From Antedon mediterranea (lineage: Eukaryota > Echinodermata > Crinoidea > Comatulida > Antedonidae), in NCBI RefSeq assembly GCF_964355755.1, contig NC_092677.1:22538101-22602100 (forward strand): DNA of 64,000 nucleotides, given 5' to 3'. The position numbers were made by a program, and so were the translations under genes. Below the pieces are notes generated by a model, which saw only the letters and a list, made by a program, of their open reading frames with translations, was not told the DNA's origin and searched no databases. This document shows positions 53,513 to 64,000 of the stretch, piece by piece; the first letter of the stretch is position 1; the number at the start of each line of letters is the position of its first letter.

Positions 53513-55018
53513 ATGTCACACTCTAGGCAAGCATTATTGGCCTTCAATATTTGTGCCAAACCAGGATTGCCCCTTGCCTTATTTCATCATGTTTGTTCAT
53601 TGGGATTGTACAGAGGTAAGCGTACCCGAAGGGGTATTAGAGCCCAAAGGAGACTTGTAAACAAATCATTACAGGTGTCGATACCTGTAGTTGATAACAA
53701 ACATTGTGATAATAGCAATCTAGTGAAGATACAGTTGCAACCTCGTAACAATTCACGTATACAACAACCCGTCAACTTTGCTGCCTGGAATGCCAGGTCT
53801 ATAAAACCTAAGACTGCTTCTGTCTGTGACTTTATAATTACTAAGAAATTAGATATCTTTGCTATAACCGAATCATGGCTGACAAATGATGATCGTTCCA
53901 ACCGTGCTATAGCTGATATTAAAAATACTCTTCCTGACTTTGAACTTCTTCACCGATCCAGAAATCACTCAACAGGTGGAGGGGTATGTGTGATCTTGCG
54001 AAAAGGCTTCTTAGCTACTGCTAATAGTGGACCGATATTTAAATCATTTGAATATATAGATATCACCATCACTGCAAAGTCGTCCTCTTGTAGGCTGTAC
54101 ATTATTTATAGACCACCTTACTCAAGAAACAACAAGATAACAACTAAGATGTTCTTTTCAGACTTCTCGACTCTTCTTGAGTTGATCAATAATGTTCCTG
54201 GTCGTGTTCTACTGGCAGGGGATTTTAATCTACACATGGACGACGTGCAAAACAGTGATGCGATTACTATGAAGAACCTTCTATCCATCTCTGGTTTCAC
54301 TCAGCACGTTACCGGACCCACTCACAAGAGTGGTCACACACTTGACTTGTTAATCTGCAGAGATACAGATGAACTTATAACTGATATTAGCATCCATACT
54401 GATCAGCCTTCTGATCATTATCCAACTATGTGTCATTTGAGTATATCACGCCCGGATTCCACTAGGCATCGAATTAGTTTCCGTAAATTGCGCCAAATTG
54501 ATATTAAGTCTTTTAAGAATGACATTGTGAAATCTGAGTTGATTACGAACCCTGCTGCAGGAATTGACACACTTGTAGCTCAATACAACAACGTCCTTTC
54601 TCATCTTTTGGATTTGCATGCCCCGATAGTTACCAGGTCCATAATACTGAGACCTCACGCTCCCTGGTATAATGAGAACCTGCGTAAACAAAAGAGAGTC
54701 AAACGCCGCTGTGAAAGGAAATGGGCTTCATCTGGTTTAGAGGTACATAAACAACTGTACCACAGCGAATGCAACACATACAAACAGTTACTTGAAAAGT
54801 CGAAGACCGACTTCCACAGATGCCAAGTATCAAAGTGTGAGCAGGGCAAGCTATTTAACCTGATTGACAATCTCACTTCAGCAAATCATAAGCAGATTCT
54901 TCCTCTACATGAGTCTTCAGATGATATGGCTTGTCAATTTTCTGAATTCTTTCGTGATAAGATTCATAAAGTTAAAATTGACTCGAGAATGACCCTTACA
55001 GTGTCGGTAGTGTCATAA
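53513..55018 (+). CDS. LINE N-terminus and AP-endonuclease
   Basis: 501 codons. A basic YRGKRTRRGIRAQRR leader precedes the endonuclease: WNARSIKPKTASVCDFI, ITESWL (Glu), GGGVCVILRKGF, IIYRPPYSR, LLAGDFNLHMDD (Asp/Asn) and DQPSDHYPTM (His). A linker follows with APWYNENLRKQKRVKRRCER and FSEFFRDKIHKVK. The stop at 55018 is one base out of frame with the RT that follows, consistent with a single indel. The start is the first ATG of the open frame; the true start is uncertain. Confidence 0.8.
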   Translation: MSHSRQALLAFNICAKPGLPLALFHHVCSLGLYRGKRTRRGIRAQRRLVNKSLQVSIPVVDNKHCDNSNLVKIQLQPRNNSRIQQPVNFAAWNARSIKPKTASVCDFIITKKLDIFAITESWLTNDDRSNRAIADIKNTLPDFELLHRSRNHSTGGGVCVILRKGFLATANSGPIFKSFEYIDITITAKSSSCRLYIIYRPPYSRNNKITTKMFFSDFSTLLELINNVPGRVLLAGDFNLHMDDVQNSDAITMKNLLSISGFTQHVTGPTHKSGHTLDLLICRDTDELITDISIHTDQPSDHYPTMCHLSISRPDSTRHRISFRKLRQIDIKSFKNDIVKSELITNPAAGIDTLVAQYNNVLSHLLDLHAPIVTRSIILRPHAPWYNENLRKQKRVKRRCERKWASSGLEVHKQLYHSECNTYKQLLEKSKTDFHRCQVSKCEQGKLFNLIDNLTSANHKQILPLHESSDDMACQFSEFFRDKIHKVKIDSRMTLTVSVVS

Positions 55019-55058
55019 TAAAAAGGCTGATGTACACTCTTTCAATACTTTTGCTAAT

Positions 55059-56489
55059 GTGTCTCACGAGGATCTACGCAAGATAGTAATGGCTTCCAAA
55101 TCATCTACTTGTCTTCTAGATCCTATACCATCAAAGCTTTTGAAGGAATGTCTCGATGAACTCATTCCCACCATATGTGACATTGTCAACAGATCACTAT
55201 CATGTGGAACAGTTCCTGATATCTTTAAGGCTGCACGTTTAACACCACTTATTAAGAAACTCTCTTTAGACCCAGAAATATTGAAGAATTACCGTCCAAT
55301 CTCCAATCTATCTTTCATTTCAAAAATACTTGAGAGATGTGTTGCCGCTCAGTTAACTAAACATCTTGTAACAAATGACCTGCACGGCAAGAGACAATCA
55401 GCCTATCGTAAACACCATTCTACTGAAACCTCTCTGATTCGTGTCATTAATGATTTACTTCGCGCTGTTGATGTACACAGTGAAGCAGTACTAGTGTTAC
55501 TTGATCTAACTGCAGCATTTGATACCATAAATCACAAAATATTACTGCAGAGACTATCAAATCGGTATGGAGTCGATGGCACAGTTCTCAAGTGGTTTCA
55601 ATCATACATGCTCAACCGCACTCAATCCGTTGCTATTAAAGAGTCAACATCGAATCCGTCTCCGCTACTGGATGGTGTTCCACAGGGGTCTGTACTGGGC
55701 CCTCTGTGTTTCACGCTTTATACATCGCCATTAGAAGATATTGTTAGTTCTTATGATGGAGTTGAGCTGATGGTGTACGCGGATGATACACAACTGTATA
55801 TGATGTTTAATCCTTTGCAAACAGATAGTGCTATTTCACAACTTGAATCTTGCATCCAAGAAGTCAAGAAATGGATGGTAGTCAATCAACTCAAACTTAA
55901 TAGCGGCAAAACAGAGGTACTTCACATCACCTCCCGGTCTTTGCGGAACAATAACCAAATTGACCAAATTCAGGTTGGCTCGGAGTTTGTTCTAACGGTT
56001 CCTTCTGCACGCAATCTTGGCATTACAATCGACAACAAGCTAAGTATGTCGGGACACATTAATAACATCTGCAAGTCAGCTAACTTTGCGCTCAGGAAAA
56101 TCGGTCAAGTTCGCAAGTACCTTGATAGAGGATCTGCTAAAAAGCTCATTCACGCGTTTGTTAGCTCGCGTCTTGACTGTTGTAACAGTCTTTTATGTGG
56201 CTTACCTGACTATGAGATTGCAAAACTCCAGCTAGTTCAAAACACTGCTGCAAGGATGATCACTTTGACTAAAAAGCGGCACAGTATTACACCGGTGTTG
56301 AAAGAGCTTCACTGGCTGCCAGTGTGTAAGAGAATAACGTTTAAAATCTCGCTGATCACTTACAACGCGTTACATGGGCTTGCCCCTGATTATATTCGCG
56401 AGCTCATTTCTGAATACATCCCGTCGCGCTCTTTAAGGTCTGGTGATCAATTTCTTCTAACATTACCAAAATCATCCACTGCTTGGTAG
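55059..56489 (+). CDS. LINE reverse transcriptase
   Basis: 476 codons in one frame. Motifs: DPIPSKLLKECLDELIPTI, NYRPISNLSFISKILER, LLDLTAAFDTINHKILLQRL, GVPQGSVLGPLCFTLYTSP, the catalytic MVYADDTQLYM, LNSGKTEVLHI and ARNLGITIDNKLSM. The thumb with LDCCNSLLCGLPDYEIAKLQ and LHWLPVCKRITFKI is typical of the CR1/L2 group. The stop at 56487-56489 is due to a frameshift: the next frame continues LGRRSFAAIAPSLWNKLPLF to a natural stop near 56612. Confidence 0.85.
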   Translation: MSHEDLRKIVMASKSSTCLLDPIPSKLLKECLDELIPTICDIVNRSLSCGTVPDIFKAARLTPLIKKLSLDPEILKNYRPISNLSFISKILERCVAAQLTKHLVTNDLHGKRQSAYRKHHSTETSLIRVINDLLRAVDVHSEAVLVLLDLTAAFDTINHKILLQRLSNRYGVDGTVLKWFQSYMLNRTQSVAIKESTSNPSPLLDGVPQGSVLGPLCFTLYTSPLEDIVSSYDGVELMVYADDTQLYMMFNPLQTDSAISQLESCIQEVKKWMVVNQLKLNSGKTEVLHITSRSLRNNNQIDQIQVGSEFVLTVPSARNLGITIDNKLSMSGHINNICKSANFALRKIGQVRKYLDRGSAKKLIHAFVSSRLDCCNSLLCGLPDYEIAKLQLVQNTAARMITLTKKRHSITPVLKELHWLPVCKRITFKISLITYNALHGLAPDYIRELISEYIPSRSLRSGDQFLLTLPKSSTAW

Positions 56490-56614
56490 AAGGTCTTTTG
56501 CAGCAATAGCACCTTCATTATGGAACAAACTTCCACTCTTTGTGAGACTTGCTCCTTCAGTCAGTATTTTTAAATCACGACTGAAAGCCCATCTGTTCTC
56601 ATCCGGTATTAATT
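56490..56614 (+). pseudogene. LINE C-terminal block in shifted frame
   Basis: FAAIAPSLWNKLPLFVR, then FKSRLKAHLFSSGIN and a stop. This is the normal C-terminus of CR1/L2-type proteins, one base out of frame. Confidence 0.75.
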
Positions 56615-56641
56615 AACTTATTCATTCATTCATTTATTCCT

Positions 56642-56925
56642 TCCCCGAAACCTTGACTCAGAAATACCGGGATGGTGTCCGGCGGGGGATAGTTTAACCC
56701 TAGCTTAAGTTGTGCATGCTTCATTTACTCTCTATTCTTAATTCTGGCCCCGAAACCTTGACTCAGAAATACCGGGATGGTGTCCGGCGGGGGATAGTTT
56801 TACCTTAGTTAAGCATAGTTAAGCTTAGTTACATTTTTTTTTTTTCACATTATTGATTGTCTCCATCCCCGAAACCTCGACTAAGAAATACTGGAATGGT
56901 GTCCGGCGGGGGATAGTTTATTACC
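56642..56925 (+). repeat. Threefold tandem repeat in LINE 3' UTR
   Basis: A block CCCCGAAACCTTGACTCAGA followed by ATACCGGGATGGTGTCCGGC and GGGGGATAGTTT occurs at about 56645, 56750 and 56868. The third copy is more diverged. Confidence 0.9.
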
Positions 56926-57010
56926 ATTAGTTAAGGTACTATGTAAAGCACCTAGAGGGGTCAGTGATCCATTAGGCGCTATATAAATACTGTTTATTAT
57001 TATTATTATT

Positions 57011-59403
57011 TAATATGTTGTTTCTTCTATTTAATAACATTCAAATAATATAAATATTTTTGTAATACAATTATATTTATTGCAAAATTCTCAATATGTA
57101 AATTTAAGAACAGTAACCATAAAAACCATCTACTTAATGTCTTTTATAATGAGCTAATCATAAGGAACGTGTACAATTTGTACTAGCATTTGTAACAGAT
57201 TTGGACATGCTTTCTCATGCAATGTTTGCTATTCAAGTAAATATGTAAAAATGTTAACCAGAAGGTAAAGAAAGTTGAAAGTGGTACATAATTAAAATAA
57301 ATAGCAATGTTAAATAAAATATTTTAGTTTGTTTAAATAGTTAGTAAGTAATAATTATTAATAAAAGAGATAATATGCATTTTTCAATGATTATGTTTTT
57401 GAAAGAAATGCAACTCTAATAGTAGACTACTATGATTGTAAATAAAAACAAAAACAACATATATACAAATTTGGGATAGATACATATATAAATCTAGACT
57501 TGCCCCAAGTCTGTATTATCTTTTTTTTTATTTATTTGTTTTTATTTCGACCGCGAATTTTGTCTGAAAATACAGACTTGTGAAACACGTATAGAAATCG
57601 ATTTGCAGACCGCAAACATCCGATAAGAATGACGTAGGTTATCATACCGTATTTGGCTATATGGGGCGGGCGGTATGTAAATATGGATTTCGAATCAACC
57701 ACCAATGATCATTTTGTTTCAAAATGAAAAAGATCGAGTACGTACAGTGTGCTGAATGTACGATCGAGACTGTTGAAATATAAAATCGTGTTGCCAAGTT
57801 GTTTTGTTTATTAATTGTTTAGTCCTTGGCCTAGGCCTCCTCCGTAGGTCCTACTCAACTTGCACGTATGACCTGCCAAATAAAACGCCAATAAAGTAGG
57901 CCTAGCTACATACCACCACCGGCACACAACAGGGCTAGGTCTACACCATTATACAGAACAGGACAGGGTCTGGGTGGGAATTAAATCAAAATTATCTCCG
58001 CGTAATAAATGATCCATTCAATGTTTGATTTGCGGCGAAGCTACCCTATCATATCAAGACGAGTTTTCATGTTCTTGGGAAAAATCCCATCAAATGTTTA
58101 CCAGACTACTAGGCATATAAAATCATTTCTAGCCTTCAGAAACTGTCATCAATGTACACATTGTCTAAACGTAACATAGCGCATGCGCATCATCTTAGTT
58201 GTTGAGGCTTTGAAATTTTGAAATATGAATATTAAAACAGTGTACGAGTGAGTAGCCAATCGCATGTAGCTGAAACTAATCAACCGGATAATCGTATGCA
58301 CCAAGAATTCTTGGTGTCAAACCACGTGACTTGTGCGTGTTTCCCCAGACGGAGTATCCAAAATCAAGTAGTATACGTATGAAACGCCATATGTGCCAAA
58401 ATATTTATCTTTTTACTAATATTAAGACAAAACTCCGTCTGGAACCCAGACTACATCGCGTCAAGCATTAATTCTTTTCACGCTGCTGCTTTAGCCAGCT
58501 AACGTCCCAAGAGGACTACTCATTTAGAAACTGGAAGCAAGCAGCATTTATAGTACTAGAGGCCGACGTTTTTGTTTTTTTGTAAACTAGGACACGTCAT
58601 GCTAAAATTACAAATCCCAAAGCATTTCTGGTATTTATGAGTCCCATTTGACTGTCAATATAGACCGATATATATAATACTGTAAATCCCTGTCAGATAA
58701 TTATTGAATTATTATCAAAACAGTCCATTAAAGTTTTTGTTTGTAATAGGATACTTCACACTTAAATTATTTAGGTGTGATAAAGTGACCCCCCCCCCCC
58801 CCCCCAGACTTGACCTTAGCAATAAAATAAACTAAAGTGACAGAAATTGAGTCTGTGTTTCATATCAAAGTTATTCACTTCTGTAACAATAATATTTATT
58901 CACGTATAAAAAGAGAAAAGAAACGTTTAATTATAACCCAAAAACCATTGTCTGACAGACAATTTAAGTATTTTTGCTTTAAATTACATTTTTTTTCAGG
59001 TAAAATAACTATTATGTGACAATAAAATGACACATTAAAAAACAAATTTGAAATAAAAAATATTGTTCAGAGGGACAATATATCTTTAAAACTGTTACGT
59101 CAATTTGTAAGAAATATTTCTTGTTTACTCTTGTTCCATGGACCTAGGTTTAGATTAGGTTCATGCTATACTAAGGCTTTTTTGGTATTTTATTGCATGG
59201 CGATTCTCCAACGTCCTCGGCGTGGTCTCAGTTGTACGAATGCACTACATAGGACAAATTGATACATACATAAAATAATAAAGTGTTAAAAAATAGAAAG
59301 AAGATGAGCGTGCGGAACATCATCTTTTTCTTCTTTTTTTGTTTCCCTGACTAGTGATTCAGCTTACGAACTAATTTTTTTTTTTTGTCTTGTTGTTTTT
59401 AAG
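57011..59403. other. Noncoding region upstream of the second LRP-like gene
   Basis: AT-rich. Contains AGGCCTA-rich sequence at 57825-57905, a C17-type run at 58789-58805, and an inverted pair CCAGACGGAGT/ACTCCGTCTGG at about 58349 and 58432. Inside that pair, GAAACGCCATATGTGCCAAAA also occurs at 19842. No first exon for the gene was recognised. Confidence 0.4.
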
Positions 59404-62400
59404 GTCACTTTTGATAATTACTTCATCAACAGCAGATTTGTTAATATGGACAGAAGTGGACACAAGTAACTCACAACCTAATTCTAAACTCGCAACCTTT
59501 AACATGAAGACAAACATACCTGAAGGGACTAACACAGCCACTATGAAATACAACCTTACACCAGCTAAGTTTGTTGCACTAGATTATGACTATAGTGACC
59601 GTCTAATATTTTTTAGCGCCAATGTCCGTGCGGCCGTATACAAAGTAAGAATGGACGTATCCAGTGGCGGTACTAGTGTAATATTTGGTGGAACCAAAAA
59701 TGTCGAAGGCATTGCAGTCGACTGGTTAGCAAAAAATCTGTACATAATTGATCAGACGTACGACTGGATCTTCGTCATCAATTATAGAAATAATACCGGT
59801 AACAATCGTATTTTAATGAGAGAAGGGTTAGACAAACCACGTGGAATCGCAGTTCATCCAATCAAAGGGTAAGGTGACGAAATAGATTGTAAACTTGTAA
59901 TTGTAACTTCCAACTATCAATTATCTGTTTTAATGTACAATAACATGTTGAACACGTTCCTACATTCCCGGAAGACCATTCTCGTATCGCATGTACAGCA
60001 GTCAGGTATTAAAATGGCCGTTCTAATTGTTGGTTATGTAATAGGAAATTGACAATAGGGAGCTTTCGCATCGGAACGGTAATTAACAGAGCCTGGTGGT
60101 TATGGCAAGACACACGTGATGGCGGTCATCTCCCCCTGACATAGCAATAGATTGAAAGTAGTGGAGAATAGGTTGATAATAAGTTGATTTCACTTATACT
60201 TGTTGTGCTTGACCTGAGAAAAAAATTGAACATATGCAAAAGGGTCATTTTTAATTATTTGAGGTAAAAAAAATTATGGAAGTACATTTTTTTAATAGCT
60301 GACAGACCCTGTACACCCGGAGTTTCTACAAAAAGAGGCGTGTAAGCTACGAGGATACTTTTTTGTAAGGAATATCTAGAATACTGTAAGCAAATTCTAC
60401 ACATACTATATAATACATATGATGTACTGTAGTTAATTTTACCAAAAAAAAGTAAAATAGAAAACTACCGCGTGCATTTGCTTCGTACTCAAACTCAAAA
60501 TAACGTCATAAACGTTGCTCCTCTTTTAGATCGAACGTTAAATCTAGCAACTATAGTCGCAATGAGAACGGAGTATACTGGGCTTGTACACATGCGCAGA
60601 TTAATATTCTGTATAAATTATCGTATCGGTCCCTTTCGTCTAACGTCCCGAAGCGAATTGGAATCTGCCTTGAGTCCATTTTTATTTGTTGTATTCATAC
60701 ATGACATGTTTAATAATAAATAATATCAGCTTTTGTGATGCATTTCATTCGATTTAAATTCATGTACTTCCTTATGTTCTTCTAATAGTTTTAATTCCAA
60801 TGAATCTAAAATAATTTCTATAGGCCTATGTCCAAAGTTTGTAGTACTGAAGACCAGTCTACTTTAAATTTAAGCAATAATTAGTTTACGAGTATAATTA
60901 CGAATATAACTAGTCTTTTTTACGAACATCTTTGAATTGTAAATAACAAGTTCTTCTGTCAATAATGAATTCTCTCTTTTACAGTCTTTTATTTTGGAGT
61001 GACTGTGGAAAAGTGCCAAAAATCGAAAAATCAAATCTTGATGGAACAAACAGAACAGATTTTATCACCACTGATATTACTTCGCCTAATGGACTCTCTA
61101 TTGACTATGCCGACAACAGGTAGCCTATCACGTATTTTCTATCTATATTAAATTTTCTCTAATTAGCCCTGTCAATCGACCAAACAAGTTTTCTAGTACG
61201 AAATGGGTATTTCTCATTAAAAAAAGTACCAATATTTGAAAATATTACCAGGCTGAAAAGAAACCGAAGGATTTTCATCAATTGTAGATGAAACGTTCAA
61301 CTCTTTTCCTGAAATCCTAACGGTATATGTGTCTTTCTACAATACACACATAAGTTAAGCATGTCCAAACTGCCATTATTTGAGTTAAATTATGCTCGGT
61401 GAAAAACAAAAATATTGCCGTGCACAACATTTCACACGGACAGGAGATGAGGAGGAGAAGAGGTCTTGTTGGCATTAATCAATCAAAAATGATGAAGGCA
61501 TTGCAGTCGACTGGTTGGCAAAAAATCTGTACATAATTGATCAGACGTACGACTGGATCTTCGTCATCAATTATAGAAATAATAACAATCGTATTTTAAT
61601 GAGAGAAGGGTTAGACAAACCACGTGGAATCGCAGTTCATCCAATCAAAGGGTAAGGTGACGAAATAGATTGTAAACTTGTAATTGTACCTTCCAACTAT
61701 CAATTATCTGTTTTAATGTACAATAACATGTTGAACACGTTCCTACATTCCCGGAAGACCATTCGTATCGCATGTACAGCAGTCAGGTATTAAAATGACC
61801 GTTCTAATTGTTGGTTATGTAATAGGAAATTGACAATAGGGAGCTTTCGCATCGGAACGGTAATTAACAGAGCCTGGTGGTTATGGCAAGACACACGTGA
61901 TGGCGGTCATCTCCCCCTGACATAGCAATAGATTGAAAGTAGTGGAGATGGCATTAATCAATCAAAAATGATGAATACCTTGACGCACAAACTTCTATAA
62001 CGATTGACTAGATGGATTTCCTTGGTTTTCAGGGGAATCGAACTATAGGAGGACAACTTTTTAAAATGTCTTTGTTTTAGATATGAAAAATGCATATTTA
62101 TCTTTTACCGTTGATCGTTATCGCCCTAGTGTAAATTGGTCTTTAAGCTTAGCTCCCCGGCCTAGCATTCGTTAATTTATGAATAAAAGTAGGTGTGTCA
62201 TGTTATAAAACAAATATGATTTGAAATAAAATGTTTGTATTCGTTAGGCCTAAATGGAGAGAATATTACATTCGATGAAAAAAGAGAGAGAGAGAGTACT
62301 CTATGTTTCAACTTATATACTTAAGTATTCTCACCATCTTTCTCAACAACTAGTTCAATCGCTCGTGCTGTCACATATTGATTACGCCAATGCATTGTAT

Positions 62401-63143
62401 TATGGTCTACCTGCTAATACCCTTGCTCCAATGAAGAGGTTACTGCACCAAGCTGCGAAAATAATTGTCAGGAAAGGTCGGTATGACAGTGCAACTAACG
62501 CCATGCGATCCTTGCACTGGCTTCCGATGTCTCATAGATGTCAATTCAAAATAGCGTGTCTTGTATGGCGTTTGCTTAAAGGTTCCGCTCCAAGTTACCT
62601 GAGAGATATTCTTACTGTGCGGAATGTTTCTCGCAGTACTCGTTCAAGCACCAGCAATTATAACCTGACAATCCCACGAACTAAACGAAAGACATTTGCT
62701 GACCGTTCGTTCGCCGTAGCAGGACCCAAAATTTGGAACAGATTACCAAGTCACATTAAACACTTAGACGACTATAATCAGTTTAAAAAACATTTAAAAG
62801 CACTATATTTCAAACAATGTTACTAATTGATGTGAAGCGCCGCTGATTATAATTAAATGTTGTATAAATGTGCGCTATACAAGTAATAATAATAATAATA
62901 ATAATAATAGTAAACATTCAATATTTGTATAATATTGCCTTAGTATTATAAATTAGAAATGTTAGCTTATATACAACAAGGACTACATAATCATTACAAT
63001 ATTTATTATTTAGACTTTACTGGACAGACGTGGGTAATGGGTTTTCTAAAGTTGAGTCATGCAACCTTGATGGATCCGATCGACGCATATTTTACAATGA
63101 GTCAGAGGCAACTTCAGAATTCTTTAAGTTAAAAGTTTATAAG
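59404..63143 (+). CDS. Second LRP-like gene copy, exons 2-4 (runs off window)
   Basis: Exons 59404-59868, 60985-61119 and 63014-63143 match exons 2-4 of the first gene in order, phase and splice position. Exon 2: LLIITSSTADLLIWTEVD, VEGIAVDWLAKNLYIIDQTY, DKPRGIAVHPIKG. Exon 3: LLFWSDCGKVPKIEKSNLDG. Exon 4: LYWTDVGNGFSKVESCNLDG, ending EFFKLKVYK at a GTAATT donor. Length differences in exon 2 are in frame. Donors are consensus (GTAAGG, GTAGCC, GTAATT). The rest would lie beyond 64000. It is a tandem paralogue in the same orientation. Confidence 0.75.
61471..61975 (+). repeat. Inserted duplicate of exon 2 end plus intron, with 26-bp direct repeats
   Basis: 61497-61949 is a near-identical copy of about 59715-60170 (second half of exon 2, its donor and intron). 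It sits between exons 3 and 4 and is bounded on both sides by a 26-bp repeat starting GGCATTAATCAATCAAAAAT (61471 and 61950). It has no acceptor of its own, so it should not be spliced in. Confidence 0.85.
62254..62912 (+). mobile_element. 5'-truncated LINE (L2/CR1-like) fragment
   Basis: A 190-codon frame (62254-62826) begins inside the thumb: VLSHIDYANALYYGLPANTL, SLHWLPMSHRCQFKIACLVW, then FAVAGPKIWNRLPSHIKHL and FKKHLKALYF before the stop. The 3' end is GTGCGCTATACAAGTAATAA followed by (AAT)n to 62912. It sits in the intron between exons 3 and 4 of the second LRP-like gene. Confidence 0.8.
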
Positions 63144-63467
63144 GTAATTCAGAGTGAAATTAGATTGATTTTTCATAGTAAACGGGGCTAAATTAGTGCT
63201 TGTTTTCTTCGAATCCTCTAATGCACGTTCAGCTTCCTGTAAAGATTTTGAGAATTTTTTGCCACGCTACGTTTACATTCGCCAATGATTTACGATGGAT
63301 ACATTGAATAAAAGCATATGTTTTACTTAAAAAACAATGAGCGTTTTGTATTTAATGAATGGATAGAATTCATAAGATTACAAATTGATTGCTCTATTTT
63401 TCAACTCATGAAATATTCTCACCGTCCAACTCATAAACATTCATTAATTTTATAATACTTTTCTCGC

Positions 63468-63885
63468 GTACCATCTAGGTCGTGCCCACAGATAGTTCTC
63501 GAATACATACAGTAGTAATTGCAGCGTAAAAAAACTGGCGATTTCAAATGTACGTACCGCAGGACTATATATATGTGGACTCATTTAAACAAACCCAATT
63601 TGTGTTTTGTATCTAACATTAGGGTTGAGTGGGTTGGGGATTAGGATAGGTACAAAGATGAACAATTTTTTAATATATTCTTTATATTAAAATTATTCTT
63701 TATATTTCTTTATTATCCACTCAGTAACAAAATATTTTTTTATAGGCCTATAAATAATATACCACTAAATAGAGTAAAACATTTCCGATTTAATACTTTG
63801 TTAAAACTGTCACTGTCATAGTCGATTGAAATAGTAAAGTACATGTAACGATACACCACTACGACGTTTATATTTTTTTGTAATT
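63468..63885 (-). mobile_element. Helitron fragment related to 16.3-kb copy
   Basis: Matches about 16307-16785: CGCGTACCATCTAGGTCGTG, AAACTGGCGATTTCAAATGT and CATGTAACGATACA are shared. The outer half of the terminal hairpin and the CTAG end are absent, so it is truncated at its 3' terminus. It lies in an intron of the second LRP-like gene. Confidence 0.7.
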
Positions 63886-64000
63886 ATTAATTAATACAAA
63901 CGTTGAGAAGCAACTGTCAGTAATAAAGTATTATATTATTATGTGTTTATAATCTAAAAGTAGGGGCTACCCACACTCACAGTAATAAAGTTTATTAGTA
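63886..64000. other. Noncoding window end
   Basis: Two GTAATAAAGT copies (about 63921 and 63983). Nothing else seen. Confidence 0.4.

Larger units (their letters stand above)
53513..57010 (+). mobile_element. APE-class LINE (L2/CR1-like), almost complete
   Basis: Endonuclease and RT frames, a C-terminal block, a 3' UTR with a threefold tandem repeat, and a 3' end GGCGCTATATAAATACTG followed by (TTA)n at 56975-57010. Only two frameshifts (about 55015 and 56485) break the protein, so this is a fairly recent copy. Confidence 0.8.

Noticed and set aside
60472-60723. 83-codon plus-strand frame in an intron
   Set aside because: No motif, no splice support, and inside the intron between exons 2 and 3 of the second LRP-like gene.

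Overview
The window reads as nuclear DNA of an invertebrate deuterostome, most likely an echinoderm. The grounds are small exons with GT/AG borders, AT-rich introns, a very dense and varied transposon load, an excess of the 8-mer TAGGCCTA, and a SINE whose head fuses a 5S rRNA-like part to a tRNA-like part. The species call is inference; no operons or other prokaryotic features are visible.

Layout, left to right. 0.6-2.7 kb: decayed LTR-retrotransposon Gag/protease remnant (minus). 3.9-5.3 kb: four exons of a tyrosine-recombinase-like gene (minus). 5.9-9.2 kb: nearly intact APE-type LINE (minus). 10.7-12.7 kb: intronless DDE-like reading frame with one frameshift (minus). 12.8-13.7 kb: minisatellite-bearing foldback-like element. 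14.5-18.9 kb: LINE split cleanly by a Helitron. 19.1-23.3 kb: gypsy-type integrase split by a 3.4-kb TIR transposon. 23.7-25.1 kb: intron-containing hAT transposase C-terminus. 25.15-31.93 kb: decayed gene resembling the N-terminal zinc-binding part of RAG1, split by a 5.3-kb hAT element with a perfect 8-bp target duplication. That hAT carries satellites and a second foldback-like copy. 32.4-33.2 kb: hAT end fragment inside an LTR-element gag leader. 35.9-38.85 kb: degenerate LINE (minus) interrupted by the 5S/tRNA SINE. 39.0-40.55 kb: Helentron-like element.

The main host-type locus is on the plus strand at 40.65-49.28 kb. Eighteen phase-consistent exons encode a secreted-looking protein with three YWTD propeller/EGF units, an Ig-like domain and a trypsin-like domain. 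The catalytic Ser position is Asp, and an in-frame stop lies inside the protease domain. Its 3' end is tandemly duplicated (49.17-51.13 kb). A 38-40-bp minisatellite and an L2/CR1-like LINE (53.5-57.0 kb) separate it from a second copy of the same gene, which begins at 59.4 kb and runs off the window. That copy carries a local exon-intron duplication flanked by 26-bp direct repeats, a LINE fragment and a Helitron fragment.

No gene outside the LRP-like pair and the recombinase-like gene looks like an ordinary single-copy gene. The most notable observations are the LRP-Ig-pseudoprotease architecture, the RAG1-N-terminus-like relic with its hAT insertion, the recombinase-like gene with all catalytic-type motifs, and several nested insertions whose target sequences can be closed by eye.
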